Positions 43,892-52,086 of a stretch of DNA of 64,000 bases are shown piece after piece. The notes under the pieces were generated by a model, which searched no databases, was not told where the DNA came from, and saw only the letters and a list, made by a program, of their open reading frames with translations. The stretch is from positions 3,176 through 67,175 of the forward strand of contig JBDTZN010000004.1 of the NCBI GenBank assembly GCA_040005095.1, in the 5' to 3' direction. This stretch comes from UBA5186 sp040005095 (GTDB lineage: Bacteria; Actinomycetota; Thermoleophilia; Gaiellales; Gaiellaceae). The stretch's first letter is position 1; every line of letters begins with the position of its first letter. Made by a program: the position numbers and the translations under genes.

Positions 43892-44536
43892 CTAGAGCGG
43901 ATCGATCCGCACCTCCCAGAGATCGCCGTCGAGTCTCTGCGCCTGGAGCGCGTAGTCCGAGAACTGGGCACCGGCAAGCTGTTCGAGCGCGGGGACGCTC
44001 CCGAACGAGCGCTCGCCGTCGATCTTGAGCTCGCGCACTCCGTCGCGGTCGGTGATCTCGATCGCGTCGCCGGGTTGATCCTGCAGCTCGACAACGGTGA
44101 TCGCCCGGGCCGCGATCGCCCAGCCGGCATCCGTCCGCCGCACCGCCCAGGCCCGATAAGGCGGCGGCAAAGTCACCTCGACGGCCTCGGCCAACGGAGC
44201 GAGCCCCGTGTCCCCCACTTCGTCCTCGACGAGGATCGTGCGGTCGGGCAGCACGTCGAAACGCACCTCCTTGCCCTCGAGCTCGGGCGCGTCCGCGAAC
44301 GCAGTGACGTCCCACTCGCGCGTGCGAGCCAGGCCGGTGACCGCAGAGTCGTGCCAGATCGCGGACCGGCCCGAAAGGAACGATGTGGCCGCGTCGACCT
44401 GCTCCTCAGAGGGCATCAGCTCGCTGAGGTGTCCGAGGAATCCCGAGCGAGGCTCACCCGAGGCTTCCGGGCCGAGCCCCGCTTCGCGCATCAGCTTCTC
44501 GTTGAGCGTTTCCGCCCGCTGCCAGGGCCAGCGCAA
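43892..44536 (-). CDS. Hypothetical soluble protein
   Basis: A 214-aa protein, MRWPWQRAETLNEKL at the start, no signal or membrane span, acidic with several beta strands (REWDVTAFADAPELEGKEVRF, AWAVRRTDAGWAIAARAITVVEL). It lies 7 bp downstream of hpf on the same strand and is probably cotranscribed, so it may take part in stationary-phase physiology. No known domain recognised. Confidence 0.65.
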   Translation of the reverse strand: MRWPWQRAETLNEKLMREAGLGPEASGEPRSGFLGHLSELMPSEEQVDAATSFLSGRSAIWHDSAVTGLARTREWDVTAFADAPELEGKEVRFDVLPDRTILVEDEVGDTGLAPLAEAVEVTLPPPYRAWAVRRTDAGWAIAARAITVVELQDQPGDAIEITDRDGVRELKIDGERSFGSVPALEQLAGAQFSDYALQAQRLDGDLWEVRIDPL

Positions 44537-44543
44537 GCGCAGG

Positions 44544-45089
44544 CTACGTCTGCGGCTCGATCAGCCCGTAGCCGCCGCCGCGCCTTCGGTAAACCACATT
44601 GACGTCGCTCGAGTCGGCGTTCTGGAACACGAAGAAGTCGTGGCCGACGAGCTCGAGCTGCAGCACGGCCTCCTCGGCGCTCATCGGCTTGACGGCGAAC
44701 TGCTTCGTCTTGACGATCTGCGGCTCAGGTCCGTCTTCGGTCACGAATCCTCCTGGGTCGGTGATGGCTCCCGGGCCGCGCGGGCGCCGGTGATCCTGCC
44801 GCGACTCGCGGTAGTGCTTCACCTGTCGCATGAGCTTCTCGGTCAGCTGGTCGATCGACGCCTTCATGTCTCCGGAAGCCTCGCGCGCTCGCAGCACCGG
44901 GCCTTTGGTGAAGATTGTGGCCTCCGCGACCTGGTTCTCGGCGATTGAGGGATTGCGCTCGACCGCGAGCTCGAGCTCGACGGTGGTCAGGTCGTTCAGC
45001 AGGCGATCGAGCTTCCCGAGCTTGCGCTCGGCGTACTCGCGAATCGAATCGCTGACCTCGACGTTCCGGCCCTTCACCTGCAATCTCAT
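44544..45089 (-). CDS. hpf: Long-form ribosome hibernation promoting factor
   Basis: A 181-aa HPF-long protein: N-terminal YfiA/RaiA domain (LQVKGRNVEVSDSIREYAER, LSAELEL-like TTVELELAVERN) and the C-terminal dimerisation domain (VVKTKQFAVKPMSAEEA-type IVKTKQFAVKPMSAEEAVL, HDFFVFQNAD). It dimerises 70S ribosomes to 100S in slow growth. ATG preceded by GGGAGG with a 4-nt spacer. Confidence 0.96.
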   Translation of the reverse strand: MRLQVKGRNVEVSDSIREYAERKLGKLDRLLNDLTTVELELAVERNPSIAENQVAEATIFTKGPVLRAREASGDMKASIDQLTEKLMRQVKHYRESRQDHRRPRGPGAITDPGGFVTEDGPEPQIVKTKQFAVKPMSAEEAVLQLELVGHDFFVFQNADSSDVNVVYRRRGGGYGLIEPQT

Positions 45090-45120
45090 GCCGCCTCCCG
45101 AGGTCGATTCTCGAGCGAAT

Positions 45121-45783
45121 CTAGCGGATGCGGATCGTGCGGGCGAAGGTGACGACGTCGACGCGCCGCGCTCCGCCCTTCCGCAGGGCGGAGGCGGCGG
45201 CGTTGGCGGTCGATCCGGTCGTGTAGACGTCGTCGATCAGAACGACGCGGCTCTGAATCGGGCGCGGGGCGACGAACGCGCCGCGGACGTTCGCGCGGCG
45301 CGCGGCGTGCGACAGGCCTCTCTGCCGAATGCCGGAACGCGTGCGGCGGAGGCTCGGGTCGACCGGGAGCTCCCAGCGGCGTCCGAGCTCCCGCGCCAGC
45401 TGGGCGGCGGGCTCGTGCCCGCGCTTCAGGCTGCGGTCGCGATCGGCCGGGACCGGGACGAGGACGGTGTCGCCCGGACGCTCGAGGCTCGCGGCGACCA
45501 GATCGGCCGCCAGCCCCGCAAGCCGGCGCAGGCCGCGTTCCTTCCACTCGCGCACGAGCGCACGCACCGCGTCGTCGTACGCGACCGCCGCGCGCGCGGA
45601 TGCGAACGCAAGCCGTCGCCCGGAGCATTCGGCGCAGCGCGCGACCGGCCAGGCAGTCGGTGCCCCGCACCGCTCGCAGAGCGGCGGGACGATGCGCGTC
45701 AGCGCGACGCGGCAGCTCCCACAGACCTGCACGCCGGGGCGCGAACACACCACGCAGCGCTGGGGAAGCAGCAACTCGAGCAC
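45121..45783 (-). CDS. ComF family phosphoribosyltransferase-like protein
   Basis: A 220-aa ComF protein. An N-terminal four-Cys zinc finger (RCVVCSRPGVQVCGSC, LCERCGAP) precedes a PRTase domain with the PRPP loop VVLIDDVYTTGSTANAAA. ComF helps single-stranded DNA uptake in competent species; here it may act in DNA processing. GTG start with TACCGT 8 nt upstream. Lies between hpf and a hydrolase-cyclase gene. Confidence 0.93.
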   Translation of the reverse strand: MLELLLPQRCVVCSRPGVQVCGSCRVALTRIVPPLCERCGAPTAWPVARCAECSGRRLAFASARAAVAYDDAVRALVREWKERGLRRLAGLAADLVAASLERPGDTVLVPVPADRDRSLKRGHEPAAQLARELGRRWELPVDPSLRRTRSGIRQRGLSHAARRANVRGAFVAPRPIQSRVVLIDDVYTTGSTANAAASALRKGGARRVDVVTFARTIRIR

Positions 45784-45834
45784 CGCTTTCGACGGTACTC
45801 GCGTCCCCCGTCGCGTTTGTGCCGAAAGGGAAAC

Positions 45835-47175
45835 TCAGGCGTCCCCGACGGCGTACAGCTGCCACTCGCCGGGAACTCCCTTCAGCTCGGCCACGCCACG
45901 GCTCTCGAACGTGATCCCTGAGCCGGCCACGAGATCCTTGACCGTCTGGGATACGAGCACCTCGCCCGGGCCCGCCTCGGCCGCCACTCGCGCCCCGATT
46001 GACACCGCGATCCCGGCGACCTTCCCGTCGAGTACCTCGCACTCGCCCGTGTGCAGCCCGACGCGCACCTCGAGGTCGAGCTCGCCGAGCGCGCCTCGTA
46101 TGGCGCACGCGCAGCGAACCGCCCGCGCCGGGCCGTCGAAGCTCGCGAAGAATCCGTCACCGGCGGTGTCCAGCTCGCGGCCGCGGAATCGCGAGAGCTG
46201 GGCGCGAATCGCGGAATGATGGCGATCGAGCAGCTCCCGCCACGCGCGATCGCCGACCGACGCAGCCTTCGCCGTCGAGCCGACGATGTCGGTGAACAGC
46301 ACGGTTGCCAGGACGCTCTCGGTCTCCGGCTCGTCGTCCGGCACCGCGGCCAGCGGGACGAGAAACGATTCGACTTCGCGCACGACTGCCTGCCAATCTC
46401 CGAGGTACGTCACATGTGGTCCTCCGGGAAGCTCGACCAGGCGAGCACCGGGGATCTCACGTCCGAGGAAGCGCGCGTTGTCGATCGAGATGTGATCTTC
46501 GAGCCGGTGCAGCACGAGAGTCGGGACGCGAATCGACCGCAGGATGTGGCGCACGTCGATCTCGAGATTCATCCGGCCGAGCGCGGCGACCGCGCCCGGG
46601 GACGCCATCATTCGCATGCGAACTGCCTCCTCCCGAAGCTTTTCCGGGTCATCGGCATCGTCCGGATGGAGATACCACCGTGCCGTCTCGGGCGTGGCCC
46701 AGGCCCGCGCATCTTCGTCGATCTCTCGCACCTTTTCCGCGCGGGTCGGCCTCCATGGGTAATCCGGCGCCCAGACGCCCCGCGCGAAGGTCCCGTAGAG
46801 GACAAGTGCGCGCGTGCGCTCCGGATATGTGGCTGCGAAGAGCATGCTCATCGGTCCGCCCTCGGAGCTGCCCATGACCGCGGCTCGCGCGGACCCGGCG
46901 TCGTCCATCACCGCGCGGACGTCGTCCATGCGGCTCTCGAGGTCGGCGACGTCCACATGATCGGACGCCCCGGTGCCGCGCTTGTCGAATGCGATCACGC
47001 GCGCGAAAGAGCCGAGTGCGCGGAAGTACGCCGCGCGCCGCTCGTCTCCCCACATGAGGTCGACGTGCGAGAACGCGCCCGGAACGAATACGAGGTCGAA
47101 GGGACCCTCGCCAAAGACCTGGTAGGCGATCGACACGTCGCCGCTGCGCGCGTACCGGGTTTCCGGAATCTCCAC
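45835..47175 (-). CDS. Alpha/beta hydrolase fused to class III adenylate/guanylate cyclase
   Basis: A 446-aa protein. The hydrolase half has FDKRGTGASD and the nucleophile elbow GSSEGGPMS; a His near GGPHVTYLGDW completes the triad. The cyclase half (about residues 265-446) has the metal-binding VLFTDIVGST and DTAGDGFFASFDG. The residue usually Lys before the TxGD motif is Asp here, so the nucleotide may differ from ATP. The layout suggests a small ligand or quorum-like lactone bound by the hydrolase controls the cyclase. Intact homologue of the frameshifted gene at 30377-31716. Confidence 0.92.
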   Translation of the reverse strand: MEIPETRYARSGDVSIAYQVFGEGPFDLVFVPGAFSHVDLMWGDERRAAYFRALGSFARVIAFDKRGTGASDHVDVADLESRMDDVRAVMDDAGSARAAVMGSSEGGPMSMLFAATYPERTRALVLYGTFARGVWAPDYPWRPTRAEKVREIDEDARAWATPETARWYLHPDDADDPEKLREEAVRMRMMASPGAVAALGRMNLEIDVRHILRSIRVPTLVLHRLEDHISIDNARFLGREIPGARLVELPGGPHVTYLGDWQAVVREVESFLVPLAAVPDDEPETESVLATVLFTDIVGSTAKAASVGDRAWRELLDRHHSAIRAQLSRFRGRELDTAGDGFFASFDGPARAVRCACAIRGALGELDLEVRVGLHTGECEVLDGKVAGIAVSIGARVAAEAGPGEVLVSQTVKDLVAGSGITFESRGVAELKGVPGEWQLYAVGDA

Positions 47176-47181
47176 GGGCGA

Positions 47182-47187
47182 AGTCTA
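47182..47187 (-). promoter_or_regulatory. -10 box TAGACT of the hydrolase-cyclase gene
   Basis: TAGACT on the minus strand ends 6 nt before the GTG at 47175 and shares its first three bases with the stop codon of the upstream gene, giving a leaderless start embedded in the operon. Confidence 0.55.
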
Positions 47188-48216
47188 GGAGCGGAGGAGC
47201 CCGCGGAGCGGCTCGCGCGCGGCTTCGAGATCCGCGGGCGTCTTGACCGGGAAGAAGCGGCCCTGCGGGCCCGTCCGCGGCACCTGCAGGAACGTGGTCG
47301 GCTGGAAGCGCGTCACCTCGTTCACGAGCTGCTCGAGCTGGACCGCGCGACGACCCGCGATCTCCTTCTCGACGTAGAGCCAGGTCAGGTCGTAGTCGCG
47401 GTCGAGCGCGTCGAGGTCGAAGACGAAGCAGTTCGTCGCGAACACCGGAATCCGATCCTGCTCGAACTCCCGGGGGAAGCAATAGCCCTCGACGGCCCTG
47501 GGACGGCCGTCGACGAGCGCGGGCGCTCCACCGGTGTCGCCCGGTGCCTTCTCCGTCACCTCGAGAGTCACCGGTCGCCGGCCCGCGAGGTGCGCTCCCA
47601 CGACCGCCGGGTCGACGCGCGCGGCCAGGTTGTCCACGTTCGACAGGAGAAGCAGTCGCACGCCGCGGGCGCGGAGCTCTTCGAGCACACCCTCGCGGCG
47701 TAGCGAGGGCACGAAGTCGCCGTGACCGGGCGCGTACGGATCGGCGTTCCGGTCGTCGTCGACGAACAGGCTCCCGTCTCGGTTCAGGCGCAGGGAGACC
47801 GACTGGCTGAAGAAGAGCGGCGACGGAACCTCGAGCCCGGAGACGAACTCTCGCGTCGCCTGGTCGGTGGCAAAGCTGTTCATCACGACCATTGGCACGC
47901 CGGCCCGCTCAGCGTCGAGCAGCTTCCACTCGAGGAAGCTCCGCCCGTCCACGGCCTCGACGATGCCCTTCACCACCCCGCCGAACCGCGTCGCCATGCC
48001 GCCGTTCAGCACCGCCGCAGCGACCTCGCCGCGCTCGATCGCCTCCCGGCCGGCGGCCTCGTGCGTCCGGTCGAGCTGCGTCAGCTCGCTGTCCGGCAAC
48101 GGTTCGATCTCGCCGCGGACGTAGTTCGACTCCTCCGAGAGCGTCCCGTCCGCGACGAGCGCGCGCAGGCGCTCGAACTGGGGCTCGTCGAAGTGGTACC
48201 GCTCGACGACGCTCAT
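47185..48216 (-). CDS. UTP--glucose-1-phosphate (UDP-sugar) pyrophosphorylase
   Basis: A 343-aa UGP2/UAP-type pyrophosphorylase. The nucleotide loop is VLNGGMATRFGG, followed by SFLEWKLLDAERAGVPMV and GHGDFVPSL (the UTP-binding segment), LLLLSNVDNLAARVDP and a late NEVTRFQPTTFLQVPR. It makes UDP-glucose or UDP-N-acetylhexosamine; with ugd nearby the former is likely. Overlaps mtnA by 4 bp. Confidence 0.88.
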   Translation of the reverse strand: MSVVERYHFDEPQFERLRALVADGTLSEESNYVRGEIEPLPDSELTQLDRTHEAAGREAIERGEVAAAVLNGGMATRFGGVVKGIVEAVDGRSFLEWKLLDAERAGVPMVVMNSFATDQATREFVSGLEVPSPLFFSQSVSLRLNRDGSLFVDDDRNADPYAPGHGDFVPSLRREGVLEELRARGVRLLLLSNVDNLAARVDPAVVGAHLAGRRPVTLEVTEKAPGDTGGAPALVDGRPRAVEGYCFPREFEQDRIPVFATNCFVFDLDALDRDYDLTWLYVEKEIAGRRAVQLEQLVNEVTRFQPTTFLQVPRTGPQGRFFPVKTPADLEAAREPLRGLLRS

Positions 48217-49181
48217 GCAGGCGCGGGAGCGGCGGCGAGCGACTCGGCGTACGGCGCACGGTGAATGCCGTCCTCGGTCACGATCGCGGCGATCAGAGCG
48301 GCCGGCGTGACGTCGAAGGCCGGATTGCGCGCGGCGAACCGGCTCGTGATCTCGGCGGCGTCGCGCTCCTCGATCGGGATGCCCGCACCGTCGACGGTCG
48401 CGAGGTCGACCGTCGAAGTCGGCGCGACGACGTACAACGGGATCTCGTGGTGCGCTGCGAGCACCGCGAGCGAATAGGTGCCGATCTTGTTGGCGGTGTC
48501 CCCGTTCGCGGCGATCCGGTCGGCGCCAGTCACGACGCAGTCAACCTCGCCCGCCGCCATCATCGAGGCGGCCGCGGAGTCGGCGATGACCGCGTGCGGG
48601 ATCCCGAGACCCTCGAGCTCCCACGCGGTCAGTCGCGAGCCCTGGAGCAACGGCCGCGTCTCGTCGACGAGCACGCTCTCGACGAGCCCTCGCTCCCAGG
48701 CGGCGCGAAGCGCGCCCACCGCGCTGCCGTAGCCGCCGGTCGCGAGGCCGCCGGCGTTGCAATGGGTGAGCGGGCGGCGGCCGATCAGGTCCGCGGCGTG
48801 CTCGGCCATCCGCCGGCAGCGCTCGACCTCGTCCGCGTGGATCCGCCGCGCATGCTCGGCGCTCGGGTCGGCCCGCATCTCCTCGAGCGCCCACGCGATG
48901 TTCACCGCCGTCGGGCGGGACTCGAGCAGGACGGCGCTTGCCTCGTCGAGGTCGTCGCCGTTCTCCGCCGCCAGCGCGTAGCCGTACGCCGCGGCGATCC
49001 CGAGGGCGGGAGCTCCGCGCACCGCGAGCATGCGGATCGCGTCGGCGACCTCCGCGGCCGAGCGGCAGACCAGCTCGACCTCCTCCTCCGGGAGCCGGCG
49101 CTGGTCGAGGAGGACGACGCGCCCCGGCTCGAGCCGGATGATCCGTTCTGGCTCGAGCTCTTTCACGCTTTCCGTCGCCAA
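48213..49181 (-). CDS. mtnA: S-methyl-5-thioribose-1-phosphate isomerase
   Basis: A 322-aa methionine-salvage enzyme (eIF2B-like fold). Motifs: AVRGAPALGIAAAYGYAL, HCNAGGLATGGYGSA with the catalytic Cys, VDETRPLLQGSRLTAWEL and VVTGADRIAANGDTANKIGTY with the catalytic Asp. TTG start. It lies downstream of ahcY, separated by a hairpin, and shares 4 bp with the pyrophosphorylase gene. No mtnB, C or D gene is in the window. Confidence 0.96.
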   Translation of the reverse strand: MATESVKELEPERIIRLEPGRVVLLDQRRLPEEEVELVCRSAAEVADAIRMLAVRGAPALGIAAAYGYALAAENGDDLDEASAVLLESRPTAVNIAWALEEMRADPSAEHARRIHADEVERCRRMAEHAADLIGRRPLTHCNAGGLATGGYGSAVGALRAAWERGLVESVLVDETRPLLQGSRLTAWELEGLGIPHAVIADSAAASMMAAGEVDCVVTGADRIAANGDTANKIGTYSLAVLAAHHEIPLYVVAPTSTVDLATVDGAGIPIEERDAAEITSRFAARNPAFDVTPAALIAAIVTEDGIHRAPYAESLAAAPAPA

Positions 49182-49205
49182 GTCACTCGAGACCCTGCCA
49201 TGCGG

Positions 49206-49234
49206 GCGGAGCCGGGCTTCGCCCGGCGGGAGCC
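49206..49234. repeat. GC-rich dispersed element, copy 2
   Basis: Differs from 1376-1404 at one base. Between this element and the ahcY hairpin lies a second hairpin (49257-49264 with 49270-49277, GGGAC loop). Confidence 0.8.
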
Positions 49235-49295
49235 CGCTATGCCCAAAGGGGGGCGAGGGGGAACGGGACGTTCCCCCAGAGGAAGGAGGGAGCCA

Positions 49296-49320
49296 ACGAG
49301 GGAACCATGGGTTCCCTCGT
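49296..49320 (-). terminator. Perfect hairpin directly after the ahcY stop
   Basis: An 11-bp perfect stem (49296-49306 with 49310-49320) and 3-nt loop, starting on the base after the TAA. Core stem and loop match the pdxS hairpin at 1444-1470. No T-run; probably a 3' stabiliser or partial terminator. Confidence 0.7.
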
Positions 49321-50589
49321 TTACGTTCCCTCGTCCCACGAGGCCAGGTACTTCGCCTGCTCCGCAGTCAGCTGGTCGATCTCGACGCCCATCGTCGCGA
49401 GCTTCAGGCGCGCGATCTCCTCGTCGATCTCGGTCGGAACGGGATACACCTTGCGCTCCAGGGTCGACGCGTTGGCGATCGCATACTCCGCCGCGAGCGC
49501 CTGGTTCGCGAAGGACATGTCCATGACGAGCGCCGGATGCCCTTCCGCCGCCGAGAGGTTCACGAGCCGTCCGTCGGCGATCAGGTAGATCCGCCGCCCG
49601 TCCTCGAGCGTGAACTCCTCCACGAACTCGCGTGCGTGGCGCGTCTCGACAGCGATGTCCCGTAGCGCGGAGATCTCGATCTCGACGTTGAAGTGGCCCG
49701 TGTTGGCGAGGATCGCGCCGTCCTTCATCCGCTCCATGTGCTGTCGCGCGATCACGTTCTTGTCGCCGGTCGCCGTGCAGAAGATGTCGCCGATCTCGGC
49801 GGCCTTCTCCATCGGGAGCACCTCGTAGCCGTCCATCGTCGCCTCGAGCGCGGGCATCGGGTCGACCTCAGTGACGATCACGTGCGCGCCCATACCGCGG
49901 GCCCGCATCGCGACGCCGCGTCCGACCCAGCCGTAGCCGCTGATCACGAAGCGCTTGCCGGCGAGCAGGACGTTCGTCGCGCGGATGATCCCGTCGACGG
50001 TCGACTGGCCGGTGCCGTAGCGGTTGTCGAACAGATGCTTCGTCTTCGCCTCGTTGACGGCGATGATCGGGAACCCGAGCTTGCCGTCGGCCTCGAGCGC
50101 CTTGAGCCGGATGACGCCGGTGGTCGTCTCCTCGGTGCCCGCGATGATGTCGCCGAGCTGCTCGCGCCGTGCCGAATGGAGCACGCCGATCACATCGGCG
50201 CCGTCGTCCATCGTCAGGTGCGGCTTGTGGTCGACGGCCGCCTCGATGTGCGAGTAGTACGTGTCGTTGTCCTCGCCCTTGATCGCGAAGACGGAGATGT
50301 CGAACTCCTCGACGAGCGCCGCAGCGACGTCGTCCTGTGTCGAGAGGGGGTTGGAGGCGCACAGCACCACGTCGGCGCCGCCGGCCTTCAGCGTGCGGGC
50401 GAGGTTCGCGGTCTCTGTCGTCACGTGCAGGCAGGCCGCGATGCGGTAGCCGTTCAGCGGCTGCTCGCGCTCGAAGCGGTCGCGGATCGCGGCGAGCACC
50501 GGCATCTGCCGGTCTGCCCACTCGATCCTGCGGATGCCTTCCGTGGCAAGTGCCAGGTCCTTGACGTCGAATCGTTTTGTCGTAGCCAT
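49321..50589 (-). CDS. ahcY: S-adenosyl-L-homocysteine hydrolase
   Basis: A 422-aa NAD-dependent enzyme converting SAH to adenosine and homocysteine. Motifs: AACLHVTTETANL, CASNPLSTQDDVAAAL, EETTTGVIRL, FDNRYGTGQST and the NAD site VISGYGWVGRGVAMRARG. The archaeal/actinobacterial short form lacks the long insert. GGAAGGA lies 3 nt before the ATG. A MerR regulator gene precedes it by 28 bp and may control it. Confidence 0.97.
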   Translation of the reverse strand: MATTKRFDVKDLALATEGIRRIEWADRQMPVLAAIRDRFEREQPLNGYRIAACLHVTTETANLARTLKAGGADVVLCASNPLSTQDDVAAALVEEFDISVFAIKGEDNDTYYSHIEAAVDHKPHLTMDDGADVIGVLHSARREQLGDIIAGTEETTTGVIRLKALEADGKLGFPIIAVNEAKTKHLFDNRYGTGQSTVDGIIRATNVLLAGKRFVISGYGWVGRGVAMRARGMGAHVIVTEVDPMPALEATMDGYEVLPMEKAAEIGDIFCTATGDKNVIARQHMERMKDGAILANTGHFNVEIEISALRDIAVETRHAREFVEEFTLEDGRRIYLIADGRLVNLSAAEGHPALVMDMSFANQALAAEYAIANASTLERKVYPVPTEIDEEIARLKLATMGVEIDQLTAEQAKYLASWDEGT

Positions 50590-50617
50590 GAGTCCTTCCG
50601 TTTGGAGGCCAGTCTAG

Positions 50618-50941
50618 TTAGGCGGCCAGGAGCCGCTCGTGCTTGCGCTGCTCCCACTCCAGCGCCGCCAGGCCCGTCCCGGCGAGCCAGGTATCGACCG
50701 CCGCCCTGAGCTCGGGTTCGCGGCGCAGGCGGGCTGCAAAGGCCATGTCGGAGATCTCGAGCTTGAAGCGGGCGCGGAGGTTGCGCAGCGATCGAAGCTG
50801 GTTCAGCTCGCGCAGGCCGTACAGCCGGTAGCCGGCCCCGGTCCGACGCGGCTCGACAAGCCCTGCGGTCTCGAGGTAGCGGAGCATTCGCGGCGACCAG
50901 CCCGTGCGCGCGGCCGCCTGTCCTACGGGGAGATCGTCCAT
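50618..50941 (-). CDS. MerR family transcriptional regulator
   Basis: A 107-aa short MerR: N-terminal winged helix (LPVGQAAARTGWSPRMLRYLE, GYRLYGLRELNQL) and a coiled-coil dimerisation helix, with no separate ligand domain and no metal-site Cys. It lies just upstream of ahcY on the same strand. TAAGGT lies 7 nt before the ATG and overlaps a dyad, so it should autoregulate and may control ahcY. Confidence 0.92.
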   Translation of the reverse strand: MDDLPVGQAAARTGWSPRMLRYLETAGLVEPRRTGAGYRLYGLRELNQLRSLRNLRARFKLEISDMAFAARLRREPELRAAVDTWLAGTGLAALEWEQRKHERLLAA

Positions 50942-50948
50942 CGGCGCT

Positions 50949-50970
50949 ACCTTAACACAATCGTGTCAAG
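50949..50970 (-). promoter_or_regulatory. merR promoter with overlapping operator dyad
   Basis: Plus-strand CTTAACAC, 4 bp, GTGTCAAG (50951-50970; one mismatch between arms). One arm overlaps the -10 TAAGGT (50954-50949), which ends 7 nt before the merR ATG. The other arm touches the cupin stop codon. Confidence 0.6.
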
Positions 50971-51360
50971 CTAACCCGCGGTGGAGCCTTCCCTGCCATA
51001 GCGGTCCTCGAGGCGGACGATGTCGTCGAGGTGCGGCGTCGAAACCTCGAGCACAAGCGTGTCCTCGAGGGCGGTCAGTTTGTGCACCGTTCCCGGCTTG
51101 AGGCGGAACGCGGCGCCCGGTCCGACGACCTCCGTCTTCTCGACCGCCTCGCCGGGCGCGTTCAGCTCGAGCTCGGCCCGCCCCTCGTGGAAGTACCACG
51201 ACTCGTCCTTGACGTTGTGGAACTGCTTCGAGAGGGCGTGTCCAGCCCGGACGAAGAGGAGCTTGCCCACGTACTGCTCGCTGTAGGCCCAGATCAGCTC
51301 CCAGCCCCACGGCTTCTCGACGCGCTCGGGCTCGAACGCGAAGTGGGAGAGCGTGTTCAA
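50971..51360 (-). CDS. Cupin, mannose-6-phosphate isomerase type
   Basis: A 129-aa single cupin similar to the C-terminal half of type II phosphomannose isomerase/ManC: EKPWGWELIWA, SKQFHNVKDESWYFHEG (His and Glu metal ligands) and KPGTVHKLTALEDT. TTG start with GAGGA about 10 nt upstream. It follows a sugar nucleotidyltransferase gene by 30 bp, and the pair resembles a split ManC. Substrate is likely a sugar phosphate. Confidence 0.88.
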   Translation of the reverse strand: MNTLSHFAFEPERVEKPWGWELIWAYSEQYVGKLLFVRAGHALSKQFHNVKDESWYFHEGRAELELNAPGEAVEKTEVVGPGAAFRLKPGTVHKLTALEDTLVLEVSTPHLDDIVRLEDRYGREGSTAG

Positions 51361-51390
51361 ATTAGGAGATTCCTCGCCGATTGGGCGAGT

Positions 51391-52086
51391 CTACGCCTGT
51401 TGCCATTCGGGATTTGCGGCTACGAACTCCTCGGCGCGGCGCAGGTCCTTCGGGGTGTTCACGGTCAGCCAGAGGCCCCCGTGACGGAACGCCTTCAGCT
51501 TCCCTTCCCGGGCGAGCTCGGGGAACGTGCTCGCCTCGTGGTCGCCGTGCTCGGGTAGCCGCTCGAGCGCTTCCTCGTCCAGGACGTAGACCCCGGAGTT
51601 GACCCAGTGCGGGAGCTTCGGGCCTTCGCGGAAGCCGGTGACGGTGTCGTCGTCTGCGAGGTCGACGACACCGAGGTGCGAGACGAGCGGCGAGACGACG
51701 ATCGTCGCCGCGCCCCCGAGCTCTTCGTGGCGCGCCCGTAGCCGCGAGAGCTCGACGTCGAGCAGCTCGTCGCCGTTCAGCGCGAAGACGGGCCCGAACT
51801 CCTTCCGCTCCTGCGCTGCCAGCCGCAAGCCTCCACCCCGGCCAAGCGGCTCACGCTCTCCGACCGTCACGATCTCGGGGCCGAGGCCGCCGAGCTCCGT
51901 CTGGAACAGCTGCTCGAAGCCTGCCGAGCACGCGACGATCACGCGCGTTACACCCGCGCGCGCGAGCTGCGCGACCTGGTACGAGGCGAGCGGGCGGCCA
52001 CCGACCAGGACGAGCGGCTTCGGTCGTCCCTCCGCCGCCTCCCCCAGTCGCTCCCCCTTGCCGCCGGCGAGGAGCAGCGCTTCCAT
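51391..52086 (-). CDS. Sugar nucleotidyltransferase (NTP_transferase)
   Basis: A 231-aa enzyme with LLLAGGKGERLGEAAEGRPK as the nucleotide-binding start, VFALNGDELLDVELS (metal Asp) and WVNSGVYVLDEEALERLP. Closest by pattern to mannose-1-phosphate guanylyltransferase and glucose-1-phosphate thymidylyltransferase groups. Starts on the last base of the ugd stop (TGATG). Activates a sugar for surface polymer synthesis. Confidence 0.9.
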   Translation of the reverse strand: MEALLLAGGKGERLGEAAEGRPKPLVLVGGRPLASYQVAQLARAGVTRVIVACSAGFEQLFQTELGGLGPEIVTVGEREPLGRGGGLRLAAQERKEFGPVFALNGDELLDVELSRLRARHEELGGAATIVVSPLVSHLGVVDLADDDTVTGFREGPKLPHWVNSGVYVLDEEALERLPEHGDHEASTFPELAREGKLKAFRHGGLWLTVNTPKDLRRAEEFVAANPEWQQA

